Shown here piece after piece: positions 6,037 through 12,334 of a DNA stretch of 12,869 nucleotides; the first letter of the stretch is position 1, and every line of letters begins with the position of its first letter. The translations under genes and the position numbers were made by a program. A model generated the notes under the pieces. That model searched no databases, was not told the origin of the DNA, and saw only the letters and a program-made list of their open reading frames with translations. Source of the DNA: Solirubrobacteraceae bacterium (GTDB lineage: Bacteria > Actinomycetota > Thermoleophilia > Solirubrobacterales > Solirubrobacteraceae); assembly GCA_030447005.1 (NCBI GenBank), contig JAUJME010000027.1:1-12869 (forward strand). The letters are read 5' to 3'.

Positions 6037-6600
6037 TTAGCCCGGCTGGATGTCGACCACGTCGACGACGAAGACGAGCGTCTCGTTGGGCGCGATCGGC
6101 CCCTGACCCTGCGAGCCGTAGGCAAGGTCGGGCGGGATCACCAGCTCGCGCCGGCCGCCGACCTTCATGCCGGGCACACCCTGGTCCCAGCCGGGGATGA
6201 CCGCGCCGGCCCCGAGCTCGAACGGGAAGGGCTGGCCGTTGTCCCACGAGGCGTCGAACTGCTCGCCGGTCGAGAAGGAGGCGCCGACGTACTGCACGGT
6301 CACCTGATCGCCGGCTTTGGCGGCACGGCCCTTGCCCTCGACGATGTCGCGCTTGACGAGCTCCGTCGGCGGCTCGCCGGTGGGCTTGGGGATCTCCGGC
6401 TTGGAATCCGTGTCCTTGGAGATCTTCGAGGCGCCGCCCTCGGCGGCGGGTGTCTCGGTGGCGGCCGGGGTCTGCGTCGCCTCCGGCGTGGCGGCGGCCG
6501 AGCCGCCCGTCTCGGTGTCGCCCTCGTCGGCCCCGCAGCCCGAGAGCCCGAGGACGACAGCGGCGGCGATGGGCAGCAGGCGGTGGGGGAGGCGCGTCAT
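6037..6600 (-). CDS. FKBP-type peptidyl-prolyl cis-trans isomerase lipoprotein
   Basis: This is a 187-residue protein. The N-terminus is a lipoprotein signal: basic MTRLPHR, hydrophobic IAAAVVLGL, then lipobox LSGC with the lipidated Cys22. A low-complexity Thr/Pro/Ala/Glu linker (about 23-78) should extend the enzyme from the outer face of the membrane. The FKBP domain fills residues 80-187. Active-site aromatics expected for catalysis are present: Y104, F115-D116, W138 after VIPG, Y161 in LAYG, and F177. It probably assists folding of exported proteins by proline isomerisation. The ATG at 6600 is 8 bases after a TACCCT hexamer, again a leaderless-type arrangement. It diverges from the tRNA-Thr gene 52 bp away and converges on the SDR gene with a 7-bp gap. 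Confidence 0.92.
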   Translation of the reverse strand: MTRLPHRLLPIAAAVVLGLSGCGADEGDTETGGSAAATPEATQTPAATETPAAEGGASKISKDTDSKPEIPKPTGEPPTELVKRDIVEGKGRAAKAGDQVTVQYVGASFSTGEQFDASWDNGQPFPFELGAGAVIPGWDQGVPGMKVGGRRELVIPPDLAYGSQGQGPIAPNETLVFVVDVVDIQPG

Positions 6601-6608
6601 GGCCGCTG

Positions 6609-6614
6609 AGGGTA
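6609..6614 (-). promoter_or_regulatory. Putative -10 element of the FKBP gene
   Basis: TACCCT on the minus strand ends 8 bases before the ATG at 6600. No -35 box is recognisable. The spacing suggests the transcript begins at or next to the start codon. Confidence 0.4.
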
Positions 6615-6637
6615 GTGGCTGCCCGCAGAGCGCCGGG

Positions 6638-6643
6638 TACGGT
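6638..6643 (+). promoter_or_regulatory. Putative -10 element of the tRNA-Thr gene
   Basis: TACGGT ends 9 bases before the first tRNA base, so a transcript would carry only a very short 5' leader for RNase P. A TGGCTG at 6616-6621 with 16-base spacing is at best a poor -35 match. Confidence 0.45.
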
Positions 6644-6652
6644 GCGTCCGTC

Positions 6653-6725
6653 GCCGGAGTAGCTCAGCTGGTAGAGCAACCGCCTTGTAAGCGGTAGGTC
6701 AGGGGTTCGAGTCCCCTCTCCGGCT
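6653..6725 (+). tRNA. tRNA-Thr (anticodon TGT)
   Basis: The 73 bases fold into a complete cloverleaf. The acceptor stem GCCGGAG/CTCCGGC has 7 pairs. The D stem is GCTC/GAGC around AGCTGGTA. The anticodon stem is ACCGC/GCGGT with loop CTTGTAA, anticodon TGT at 6686-6688. The variable loop is AGGTC, and the T stem AGGGG/CCCCT surrounds TTCGAGT. The discriminator base is T and no CCA is encoded, so the tail must be added enzymatically. The anticodon reads ACA and, if the first base is modified, other ACN threonine codons. Its 3' end is 7 bp from the stop of the convergent DUF429 gene, with no obvious hairpin terminator between. Confidence 0.97.
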
Positions 6726-6732
6726 CTGGCGC

Positions 6733-7608
6733 TCAGGCTGCGGCCGGCTCGACCGGGTCGGCGAGCCGCGGCAGGCTGTCCGAGCACGGGAGCCAGATCC
6801 AGCCCTCCTCGGCGAAGCGCGACTCCGACGTCATCTCAGGCGGGTGGGCCCACGCCGGCGAGGCGGTCGAGCGTGCGACGAGCGCGCATACGAAGGCATC
6901 GAACCGGTGATCGCTCGCGGCGAGGGCGTCCTGCGCGCCGCGGAGGTCGAGCCACGGGGCCAGGCCGGCGATCTCATCGAGCAACCTCCGGCGGACGCCG
7001 GCGTCCCGCTTGTAGCTGATCGGCTCCCGTGTTCTCAACAGACCCCACGCGACCAGGGCGGCACCTGGATAGACCTCTCGGACCGTTCCGTGCACACGGT
7101 CGAGGGGCTGCCCGTCGGACCCGTGGAACTCGTGAAGGAGTGCCGCGGCCCGCCAAGCGGTGACGCCGATACGGTCGCTGCTGACCGACAGCGGCTGCTT
7201 CCCGCACTTCTGCTGTACCCATTCGTCGGTCGCGCGCAGACGCAGTGAGGGGGAGCCGGACCTGTCGTCCCAGGGCAACGGCCACTCATCGTCCGCTCCC
7301 CACCGTTCGACGGCCTCACGGAAGTCATGCGGCCACCCGAACGGCGCGTCAAGACCAACCCGCTGAGCTGACCGCATGAGCGGAAGGAGTTGGCAGTTCG
7401 CCAGGTCGGCCTCGAGGTGCTGGAGCGAGGCGGTGCCTGCCTGCCACTCGACGACACAGGCGGCCGTAGCGCGCGGCTGCGAGGACAGGTCAATGCCTAC
7501 GGTGACGAATGCAGGGGACAAAGGGATCGATGTCTTGGACGGCTCGACCACGGTGGTCAACGTGGATTGTCTTCCCGCTTCAGCCGCCCGAACCACATCA
7601 GCCCCCAT
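6733..7608 (-). CDS. DUF429 family protein (predicted RNase H-fold nuclease)
   Basis: From the ATG at 7608 this is 291 residues. Conserved points of the DUF429 family (COG2410) are visible, numbered from that ATG: VGIDLSS with an early Asp near residue 40, VGLDAPFGWP with a second Asp near 90, RATDEWVQ, and SDHRFDAFVCALVAR with two Asp near the C-terminus, then EEGWIWLP. The family is predicted to adopt the RNase H fold, the acidic residues acting as metal ligands; its biological role is not established. The start is uncertain: TTG 7620, GTG 7596, TTG 7560 and GTG 7551 are also in frame, and the first 30 residues do not look conserved, so the real start may be 7551. Base use is clearly less GC-rich than in neighbours, suggesting later acquisition. 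It lies 7 bp beyond the tRNA. Confidence 0.8.
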   Translation of the reverse strand: MGADVVRAAEAGRQSTLTTVVEPSKTSIPLSPAFVTVGIDLSSQPRATAACVVEWQAGTASLQHLEADLANCQLLPLMRSAQRVGLDAPFGWPHDFREAVERWGADDEWPLPWDDRSGSPSLRLRATDEWVQQKCGKQPLSVSSDRIGVTAWRAAALLHEFHGSDGQPLDRVHGTVREVYPGAALVAWGLLRTREPISYKRDAGVRRRLLDEIAGLAPWLDLRGAQDALAASDHRFDAFVCALVARSTASPAWAHPPEMTSESRFAEEGWIWLPCSDSLPRLADPVEPAAA

Positions 7609-7650
7609 AGGGGTGGGCAACGTGGAGCGGCAGATGCGGTTATGGCCAGC

Positions 7651-9126
7651 TCACCCCGGCGCCGCGAGCTCCGTCGGCTCCGGCCGCCCGCGCAGCACCG
7701 CCTCGCCCGCCGGCCGCCAGTGCGCGGCCTCCGGCTCGCCGGCCGCCCGGACGGTGTGCGCGCTGGCGAGGACGTGGCCCGGGCGGGTCTTGGCGAGCTC
7801 GGTGATCCGCGCCGCCTCGTTGACCGGGTCGCCGATCACCGTGTACTCGAAGCGCGACTCGGCGCCGACGTGGCCCGCCACGGCTTGGCCGCAGGAGACG
7901 CCGATCGCCGCGGGCAGCGGGCTCTCGGCCTCCAGGCGCGCGGCCAGGTCGCGCGCGGCCGCCAGCGCGCGCTGCGCGGCGTCCTCGCAGGGCGCCGGCG
8001 CCCCGAAGACGCAGAGCGCGCCGTCGCCCTCGAACTTGTTGACGAAGCCCCCGTGGCGCTCCACCACCGCGACGACGATGGCGAAGAACGCGTTGAGCTG
8101 GCCGACCACCCGCTCCGGCGGCTCGCTGACCGCCAGCGCCGTGGAGCCGAGCACGTCGACGAAGAGCGAGCCGACCGTCCGCTCCTCGCCGCCGAGCGTG
8201 ATCCCCCGCTCGAGCGCGTCGCGGGCGACGTCGAGCCCGACCTGCCGGCCGAACAGGTCGCGGAGGTATTCGCGCTCTGCGAGGCCCTCGACCATCGCGT
8301 TGAAGCCCGCCTGCAGGCGCCCGACCTCCGAGCCGTCGTCGACGGTCACCCGGACGTCGGTGCGGCCGGCCGCGACCGCCTCCATCCCGCGCTGCACCTC
8401 GCGGACGGGGCCGGCGACCGACCGCGCCACGATCCGCATCAGCGCCAGGCCGGTCGCCAGCGCCACCACGGCGATGAAGACGATCGGCGCGGCCAGCGCG
8501 GAGGGCTCGTCGGGCAGCCGGCCGATCGGGACGAAGGCGAGCGCGATGAGCGGGATCCCCGAGCAGAGCGCCCAGGTGAGGACGATCCGCGGCTCGACGC
8601 CCAGCGCGCCGGCCTCCGGCGGCGGCGAGGAGTCGAGCACGAGCGCGACGGCCGGGCGCAGCTCGCGCTCGGCGACCAGCCAGGCCGCCGTGCACGTCAC
8701 GAGCCCGCCGAGGAGGATCGCCCCGGCCACCTCGACCGCGGCCTGCACGCCCGAGTCGGCGTTGATCACGCCGAAGACGGGGATCGCGACGCCCCACCCC
8801 TGCGCGGTCAGCCGAACGATCTGCCCCGGCAGGCCGAGCACGAGCCGGGACTCGCCCTCGCCGGCCGGGCGGTCGCTGTGTGCCCAGGCGCGCAGGTCGG
8901 CGGTCAGCCGCCGCGACCGCCAGAAGCCGACCGCGCACGCGATCGCGAAGAGGACGACCAGCACCGCGAGGTTGAGCTCGTCGGTCGAGATGCTGCCCGG
9001 GCGGTCCTGCACCGGGAAGACGGCGCTCAGGTAGATGAAGACGACCGCCGCGCCCAGCGCGTTCGCCAGGGTCCCGCCCGCGACGAGCCGCCTGGTGATC
9101 CGCCGCGCGAGCGCTTCCCGGGCCAT
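7651..9126 (-). CDS. Membrane-bound class III adenylate/guanylate cyclase with HAMP domain
   Basis: This is a 491-residue protein. About six hydrophobic segments lie at 18-37, 52-69, 108-121, 131-151, 181-201 and 212-232. A HAMP linker (about 233-285, SVAGPVREVQRGMEAVAAG) follows, then a class III cyclase domain (about 312-480). All catalytic positions are present: metal-binding D324 in FVDVLGST and D368 in KFEGDG, purine-selecting K364 and D433 (TVIGDPVN), and transition-state N436 and R440. The Lys/Asp pair favours ATP, so cAMP is the likely product. The layout resembles the mycobacterial six-TM HAMP cyclases. It probably converts a membrane signal into cAMP; the signal is unknown. The ATG at 9126 lies 10 bases after TAGCGT, whose TAG is also the stop of the upstream epimerase, so it may have its own promoter as well as read-through. 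Confidence 0.93.
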   Translation of the reverse strand: MAREALARRITRRLVAGGTLANALGAAVVFIYLSAVFPVQDRPGSISTDELNLAVLVVLFAIACAVGFWRSRRLTADLRAWAHSDRPAGEGESRLVLGLPGQIVRLTAQGWGVAIPVFGVINADSGVQAAVEVAGAILLGGLVTCTAAWLVAERELRPAVALVLDSSPPPEAGALGVEPRIVLTWALCSGIPLIALAFVPIGRLPDEPSALAAPIVFIAVVALATGLALMRIVARSVAGPVREVQRGMEAVAAGRTDVRVTVDDGSEVGRLQAGFNAMVEGLAEREYLRDLFGRQVGLDVARDALERGITLGGEERTVGSLFVDVLGSTALAVSEPPERVVGQLNAFFAIVVAVVERHGGFVNKFEGDGALCVFGAPAPCEDAAQRALAAARDLAARLEAESPLPAAIGVSCGQAVAGHVGAESRFEYTVIGDPVNEAARITELAKTRPGHVLASAHTVRAAGEPEAAHWRPAGEAVLRGRPEPTELAAPG

Positions 9127-9136
9127 GCCGGGAGGG

Positions 9137-9142
9137 ACGCTA
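9137..9142 (-). promoter_or_regulatory. Putative -10 element of the cyclase gene overlapping the epimerase stop
   Basis: TAGCGT on the minus strand ends 10 bases before the cyclase ATG. Its first three bases are the TAG stop codon (9140-9142) of the epimerase gene. No -35 box is evident in the epimerase 3' end. Confidence 0.35.
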
Positions 9143-10063
9143 CCGGTCTGCCCGCGCCGCCTCCCGCCACCAGGCGACCGTGTCGGCGAGCGTGGTGGCG
9201 AGCTCGATCCGGGGCCGCCAGCCCGTCGCGGCGGTCAGCTTCGCGTGCGATCCCCGCATCTCCATCACCTCGTGCGCGCGCACGAGCTCCGGGTCGACGG
9301 CGTGGTCGATCTCCCGGCCGGCCGCCTCGCCGAGCGCCCGCACGAGCTCGCCGGCCGACGCCGGCCGGCCCGAGCAGACGTTGTAGGCCTCGCCCGGCTC
9401 CCCGAGGTCGGCGAGCGCGCGGTAGGCCTGCACCACGTCGCGGACGTCCGTGTAGTCGCGGCGGGTGTCCGGGTTGCCGGTGACCACGCGGATCGGGTCG
9501 TCGCCGGCCTCGAGGCCCTCGGCGACCTGGCGGGCGAAGGTGGCGATCGCGTAGACCGGCGCCTGGCCCGGCCCGGCGTGGTTGAAGGCGCGGGCGCGGA
9601 TGACCCGGAGGCCGTGGGCGTCGGCGTAGAAGCCGGCGAGCAGGTCGGCGCCCGCCTTGGAGACGGCGTACGGGTTCTGCGGGCGCAGTTGCGCGGACTC
9701 GTCGACCGGCAGGGACTCCGGCGGGCCGTAGACCTCGCCGCTGCCGACCGCGATCACGGTCGTGTCCGGCGCCGCCGTCCGCACCGCCTCGAGCACGTTG
9801 AGCGTCATCGCGACGTTGTCGCGCAGGGTCTCGCCCGGCTGCTTCCACGACTCGCCGACGTGGGCGCGCGCCGCCAGGTGGTAGACGACGTCCGGTCGCG
9901 CCTCGCCGATCGCGGAGGTCACGGCGCGGCCGTCGAGGAGGTCGACCCGCGCGCCGCGCGACCGTGCCAGCTCGTCGACGTCGTCCCCGGCCGCGAGGCA
10001 GGCGGCGACGAGGTGCCGGCCCGCGAAGCCGGACGCCCCCGTGATGACGACGCGCCGGCTCAG
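9140..10063 (-). CDS. NAD(P)-dependent nucleotide-sugar epimerase/dehydratase (GDP-4-dehydro-6-deoxymannose reductase-like)
   Basis: This is a 307-residue extended SDR when started at CTG 10063. The Rossmann motif GASGFAG is at 9-15. The active site is S108 in GSGEVYG with Y132 and K136 in YAVSK. The C-terminal substrate part has RAFNHAGPGQ at 158-167, RRDYTDVRDVVQAY at 201-214 and AYNVCSG at 226-232. These phrases are typical of the Gmd/Rmd branch, so a GDP-4-keto-6-deoxymannose reductase making GDP-rhamnose is likely; a related GDP-sugar enzyme cannot be excluded. No ATG, GTG or TTG in frame lies near the Rossmann strand: the next internal Met is 86, and upstream frames run deep into the membrane-protein gene. 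CTG 10063 forms a CTGA overlap with the preceding stop and gives a textbook N-terminus MSRRVVITG. Confidence 0.88.
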   Translation of the reverse strand: MSRRVVITGASGFAGRHLVAACLAAGDDVDELARSRGARVDLLDGRAVTSAIGEARPDVVYHLAARAHVGESWKQPGETLRDNVAMTLNVLEAVRTAAPDTTVIAVGSGEVYGPPESLPVDESAQLRPQNPYAVSKAGADLLAGFYADAHGLRVIRARAFNHAGPGQAPVYAIATFARQVAEGLEAGDDPIRVVTGNPDTRRDYTDVRDVVQAYRALADLGEPGEAYNVCSGRPASAGELVRALGEAAGREIDHAVDPELVRAHEVMEMRGSHAKLTAATGWRPRIELATTLADTVAWWREAARADR

Positions 10064-10587
10064 GTCGCGACGAGGTGCTCGATCGAGCCGTGCCCGTTGG
10101 TGGACGCGGTCTCGTCGTTCATGTGGGCGACGGGCTCGGCGGGCGGGTTCAGGCGGCGCTCGAGCTCCCCGAGCACCACGGCGAACAGCAGGTGGCGCCA
10201 GGTCGCCTGGGCGAGCGCGCGGGAGTCGCCCCAGAGGGCGGGCATCTCGTCGCGCGCGGGGTGCAGCCGGTCGGTGATCCGGGTGCCGGGCCACGTCGCC
10301 GCGTGCTCGGCGAGCCCGGCCAGCGGCCCCTTCGCCCAGCGGGGGACGGGGACGCTCGGGGCGAGATTGGCGTAGATCGCGCCGAACAGGGCGCCGTTGC
10401 CCAGGTGCATCGCCATGCCGACCGGCCACCAGGCGGGGCCCCGGGTGACGAGCTTGCCCAGCAGCTCGACGTCGTCGTAGGGGACGCCGAAGACGCGCTG
10501 GTCGAGCGGCTGCTGCGCCGCCCACACCGCCGCGGCGGCGGCGCCGGAGAGGGCGCCGCGGAGCGTCCGGGTGCGGTCGAAGGCCAT
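10060..10587 (-). CDS. Small integral membrane protein, unknown family
   Basis: This is a 175-residue protein from the ATG at 10587. Hydrophobic segments are seen at about 9-25 (GALSGAAAAAVWAAQQ) and 53-75 (WWPVGMAMHLGNGALFGAIY), with further weaker ones about 85-97 and 128-142 (RHLLFAVVLGELERRL). The C-terminal 25 residues are polar. I do not recognise the family. A much longer reading from 10704 would overlap the divergent lipid gene and is unlikely. A TACAGT hexamer ends 10 bases before the ATG, supporting this start. The stop overlaps the epimerase CTG as CTGA, so the two are co-translated; a role in handling a sugar-linked lipid or envelope product is possible only by association. Confidence 0.75.
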   Translation of the reverse strand: MAFDRTRTLRGALSGAAAAAVWAAQQPLDQRVFGVPYDDVELLGKLVTRGPAWWPVGMAMHLGNGALFGAIYANLAPSVPVPRWAKGPLAGLAEHAATWPGTRITDRLHPARDEMPALWGDSRALAQATWRHLLFAVVLGELERRLNPPAEPVAHMNDETASTNGHGSIEHLVAT

Positions 10588-10597
10588 CTCACGGCGC

Positions 10598-10603
10598 ACT
10601 GTA
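10598..10603 (-). promoter_or_regulatory. Putative -10 element of the membrane protein/epimerase operon
   Basis: TACAGT on the minus strand ends 10 bases before the ATG at 10587. It lies in the 70-bp gap shared with the divergent lipid-biosynthesis fusion gene. No clear -35 is visible. Confidence 0.4.
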
Positions 10604-10635
10604 ACGAGCCCGTCGAGCCCGGGTACGCCTGATCG

Positions 10636-10642
10636 AAGGAGG
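10636..10642 (+). promoter_or_regulatory. Shine-Dalgarno-like sequence with long spacing before the plsC-gpsA fusion
   Basis: AAGGAGG is an excellent anti-16S match but ends 15 bases before the ATG at 10658; the adjoining GGAGAG (10641-10646) is 11 bases away. No nearer in-frame start exists at the optimal distance, so spacing is unusually long. Confidence 0.5.
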
Positions 10643-10657
10643 AGAGCACCCCCAACC

Positions 10658-12322
10658 ATGAACGCCGCCGCCCTGCACGAGCGCGCCCGCACCAAGGGCG
10701 TCAACCCGCTGGTCTACTGGCTCGTCCGCGCCGTGTTCCAGCCGTTCTTCCACCTCTACTTCCGGCTCTCGCGGATCGGCCGCGAGCACGTGCCGGAGAC
10801 CGGGCCGGTGATCTTCGCCGCCAACCACCGCTCCTTCCTGGACCCGTTCGTCATCGCGACGATCGCCCGGCGCCCGCTCTACTACGTCGCCAAGAAGGAG
10901 CTCTTCCGCCAGCGCCTCGCGGCCTGGTTCCTCAACTCGCTCGGCGCCTTCCCGGTCGACCGCGGGACGGGCGACGGCGACATGCTCACCACCGCCAAGG
11001 CGATCCTCGAGCGCGGCGACGCGGTGCTGATGTTCCCCGAGGGCACCCGCATCCGGCCCGGCGCGCTCGGCCGGCCGCGGCGCGGCGTCGGGCGACTCGC
11101 GCTCGAGACGGGCGCGCCGGTCGTCCCCGTCGCGGTGATCGGGACGGAGTCGATCCGCAAGGGCTGGCGGATCCGCCCGCACAAGGTCCGCATCCGCGTC
11201 GGACCGGCCCTCACCTTCCCCCGCGTGGAGAGCGCGTCCCCGCAGCTCGCCGCCGCGGTCACCGACCGCATCTGGCCCTGCGTGATGCTCCAGTGGGAGT
11301 GGCTCGGCGGCCTGGCGCCGCTGCGACGCGCGGCCGTCATCGGCGCCGGCTCCTGGGGCACGAGCGTCGCCGTCATGCTCGCCCGCGCCGGCCTCGAGGT
11401 CGACCTGGGGTGCCGGACGCGCGAGCAGGCCGAGCGGCTGGCCGCCACCCGCGTCAACGACCGCTACCTGCCGGGGATCCGCCTGCCCGACGCGATCCGC
11501 GTCGGCCGCGCCGCCGACCTCGAGCTCTCGCGCCACGACCTCGTCTGCTTCGCCGTCCCGGCGAGCGGGCTCCCGGCCGCGGTCGCCGAGCACGGGCCCG
11601 CGATCGCCGACCGCACCGGCGTGCTCGTGCTCTCCAAGGGCCTCGTCCCGCCGCTCGGCACGCTTCCCTCCGCCTACGTCGCCGAGCGCGCGAACACCTG
11701 GGCGACCGCCGTGCTCGGCGGTCCGGCCCACGCGGCCGCCGCGCTGGAGGGCGGCGCCTCGCTCGTGGTCGGCGCGGCCGACCGCGCCTTCGGCCGCCAG
11801 CTCACCGGCGCGCTGGCCGCGGCGGGCTTCGACGTGATCGCGACGACCGACATGGTCGGCGTCGAGCTCGCCGGCGCCGCCAAGAACGCCGCCGCGCTCG
11901 CCGCCGCGGCCGCCGCCGGCGCCGGCCCCAACGTCGCGGGCGCTGCCGCGGGCAAGGTCTTCGCCGAGATCGACGCCTACGCGCGCACGGCCGGCTCGCG
12001 CCCGGAGACCTTCGCCGGCCTCGCCGGGACGGGCGATCTGGTCGCCACGGTGCTCGCGTCCGGGTCCCGCAACCGGCGCGCGGGCGAGCTCCTCGGCCTC
12101 GGCGTCCCCGCCGTCGACATCGCGCCCCGCCTCGGGCAGACCGCCGAGGCGGTGGCCAGCGTCCCGCTGCTCGCCGAGCGCGTCGAGGCGGCCGGGGTAG
12201 ACGCCCCGGCGCTCGAGTCGCTCGCCCGGCTGATCGAGGGGGAGGTCGACCCGCAGGAGTGGGCGGCGTCGCTGACCCGCGCGGGCGGGATGGGGTCGCG
12301 ACGGAAGGCCCGGGTGGCCTAG
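10658..12322 (+). CDS. PlsC-GpsA fusion: glycerophosphate-type acyltransferase + glycerol-3-phosphate dehydrogenase
   Basis: This is a single 554-residue frame with two complete enzymes. Residues 1-205 are a PlsC/LPLAT acyltransferase: motif I NHRSFLDP (H57, D62), motif II around GAFPVDRG, motif III FPEGTR at 126-131, and motif IV VVPVA at 155-159. A short linker (about 205-222) leads to residues 223-554, a full-length GpsA: NAD(P)-binding GAGSWG at 229-234, SKGL at 326-329, catalytic K409 in VELAGAAKN, and GTGDLVATVLASGSRNRR at 457-474 with D460. GpsA reduces DHAP to sn-glycerol 3-phosphate. PlsC normally acylates lysophosphatidate, so the fusion covers the start and end of phosphatidate synthesis unless the acyltransferase uses glycerol 3-phosphate itself. 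The ATG is preceded by an AAGGAGG with long spacing. Internal GTG/ATG codons at 11282/11285 could allow separate GpsA but lack a ribosome site. Confidence 0.93.
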   Translation: MNAAALHERARTKGVNPLVYWLVRAVFQPFFHLYFRLSRIGREHVPETGPVIFAANHRSFLDPFVIATIARRPLYYVAKKELFRQRLAAWFLNSLGAFPVDRGTGDGDMLTTAKAILERGDAVLMFPEGTRIRPGALGRPRRGVGRLALETGAPVVPVAVIGTESIRKGWRIRPHKVRIRVGPALTFPRVESASPQLAAAVTDRIWPCVMLQWEWLGGLAPLRRAAVIGAGSWGTSVAVMLARAGLEVDLGCRTREQAERLAATRVNDRYLPGIRLPDAIRVGRAADLELSRHDLVCFAVPASGLPAAVAEHGPAIADRTGVLVLSKGLVPPLGTLPSAYVAERANTWATAVLGGPAHAAAALEGGASLVVGAADRAFGRQLTGALAAAGFDVIATTDMVGVELAGAAKNAAALAAAAAAGAGPNVAGAAAGKVFAEIDAYARTAGSRPETFAGLAGTGDLVATVLASGSRNRRAGELLGLGVPAVDIAPRLGQTAEAVASVPLLAERVEAAGVDAPALESLARLIEGEVDPQEWAASLTRAGGMGSRRKARVA

Positions 12323-12325
12323 GCT
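12320..12325 (+). promoter_or_regulatory. Putative -10 element of the ECF sigma gene overlapping the fusion-gene stop
   Basis: TAGGCT ends 9 bases before the ATG at 12335. Its TAG is the stop codon of the plsC-gpsA fusion. The same arrangement occurs before the cyclase gene. Confidence 0.35.
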
Positions 12326-12334
12326 CCGTCATGC

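Noticed and set aside
6718..7738. Possible att-type duplication of the tRNA 3' end (CTCCGGCTC seen again near 7729)
   Set aside because: Only 9 bp match, in GC-rich sequence where this is expected by chance, and there is no integrase or recombinase nearby.
7390..9483. Plus-strand open frame of 697 codons opposite the cyclase
   Set aside because: Low-complexity Arg/Ala/Asp composition, no domain, and it crosses the ends of two well-supported minus-strand genes.
10571..10657. N-terminal extension of the PlsC-GpsA fusion from an ATG at 10571
   Set aside because: It would overlap the divergent membrane-protein gene and its -10 element, and the extra 29 residues are Arg/Ser/Pro-rich without resemblance to PlsC. 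ATG 10658 has an SD-like sequence upstream.
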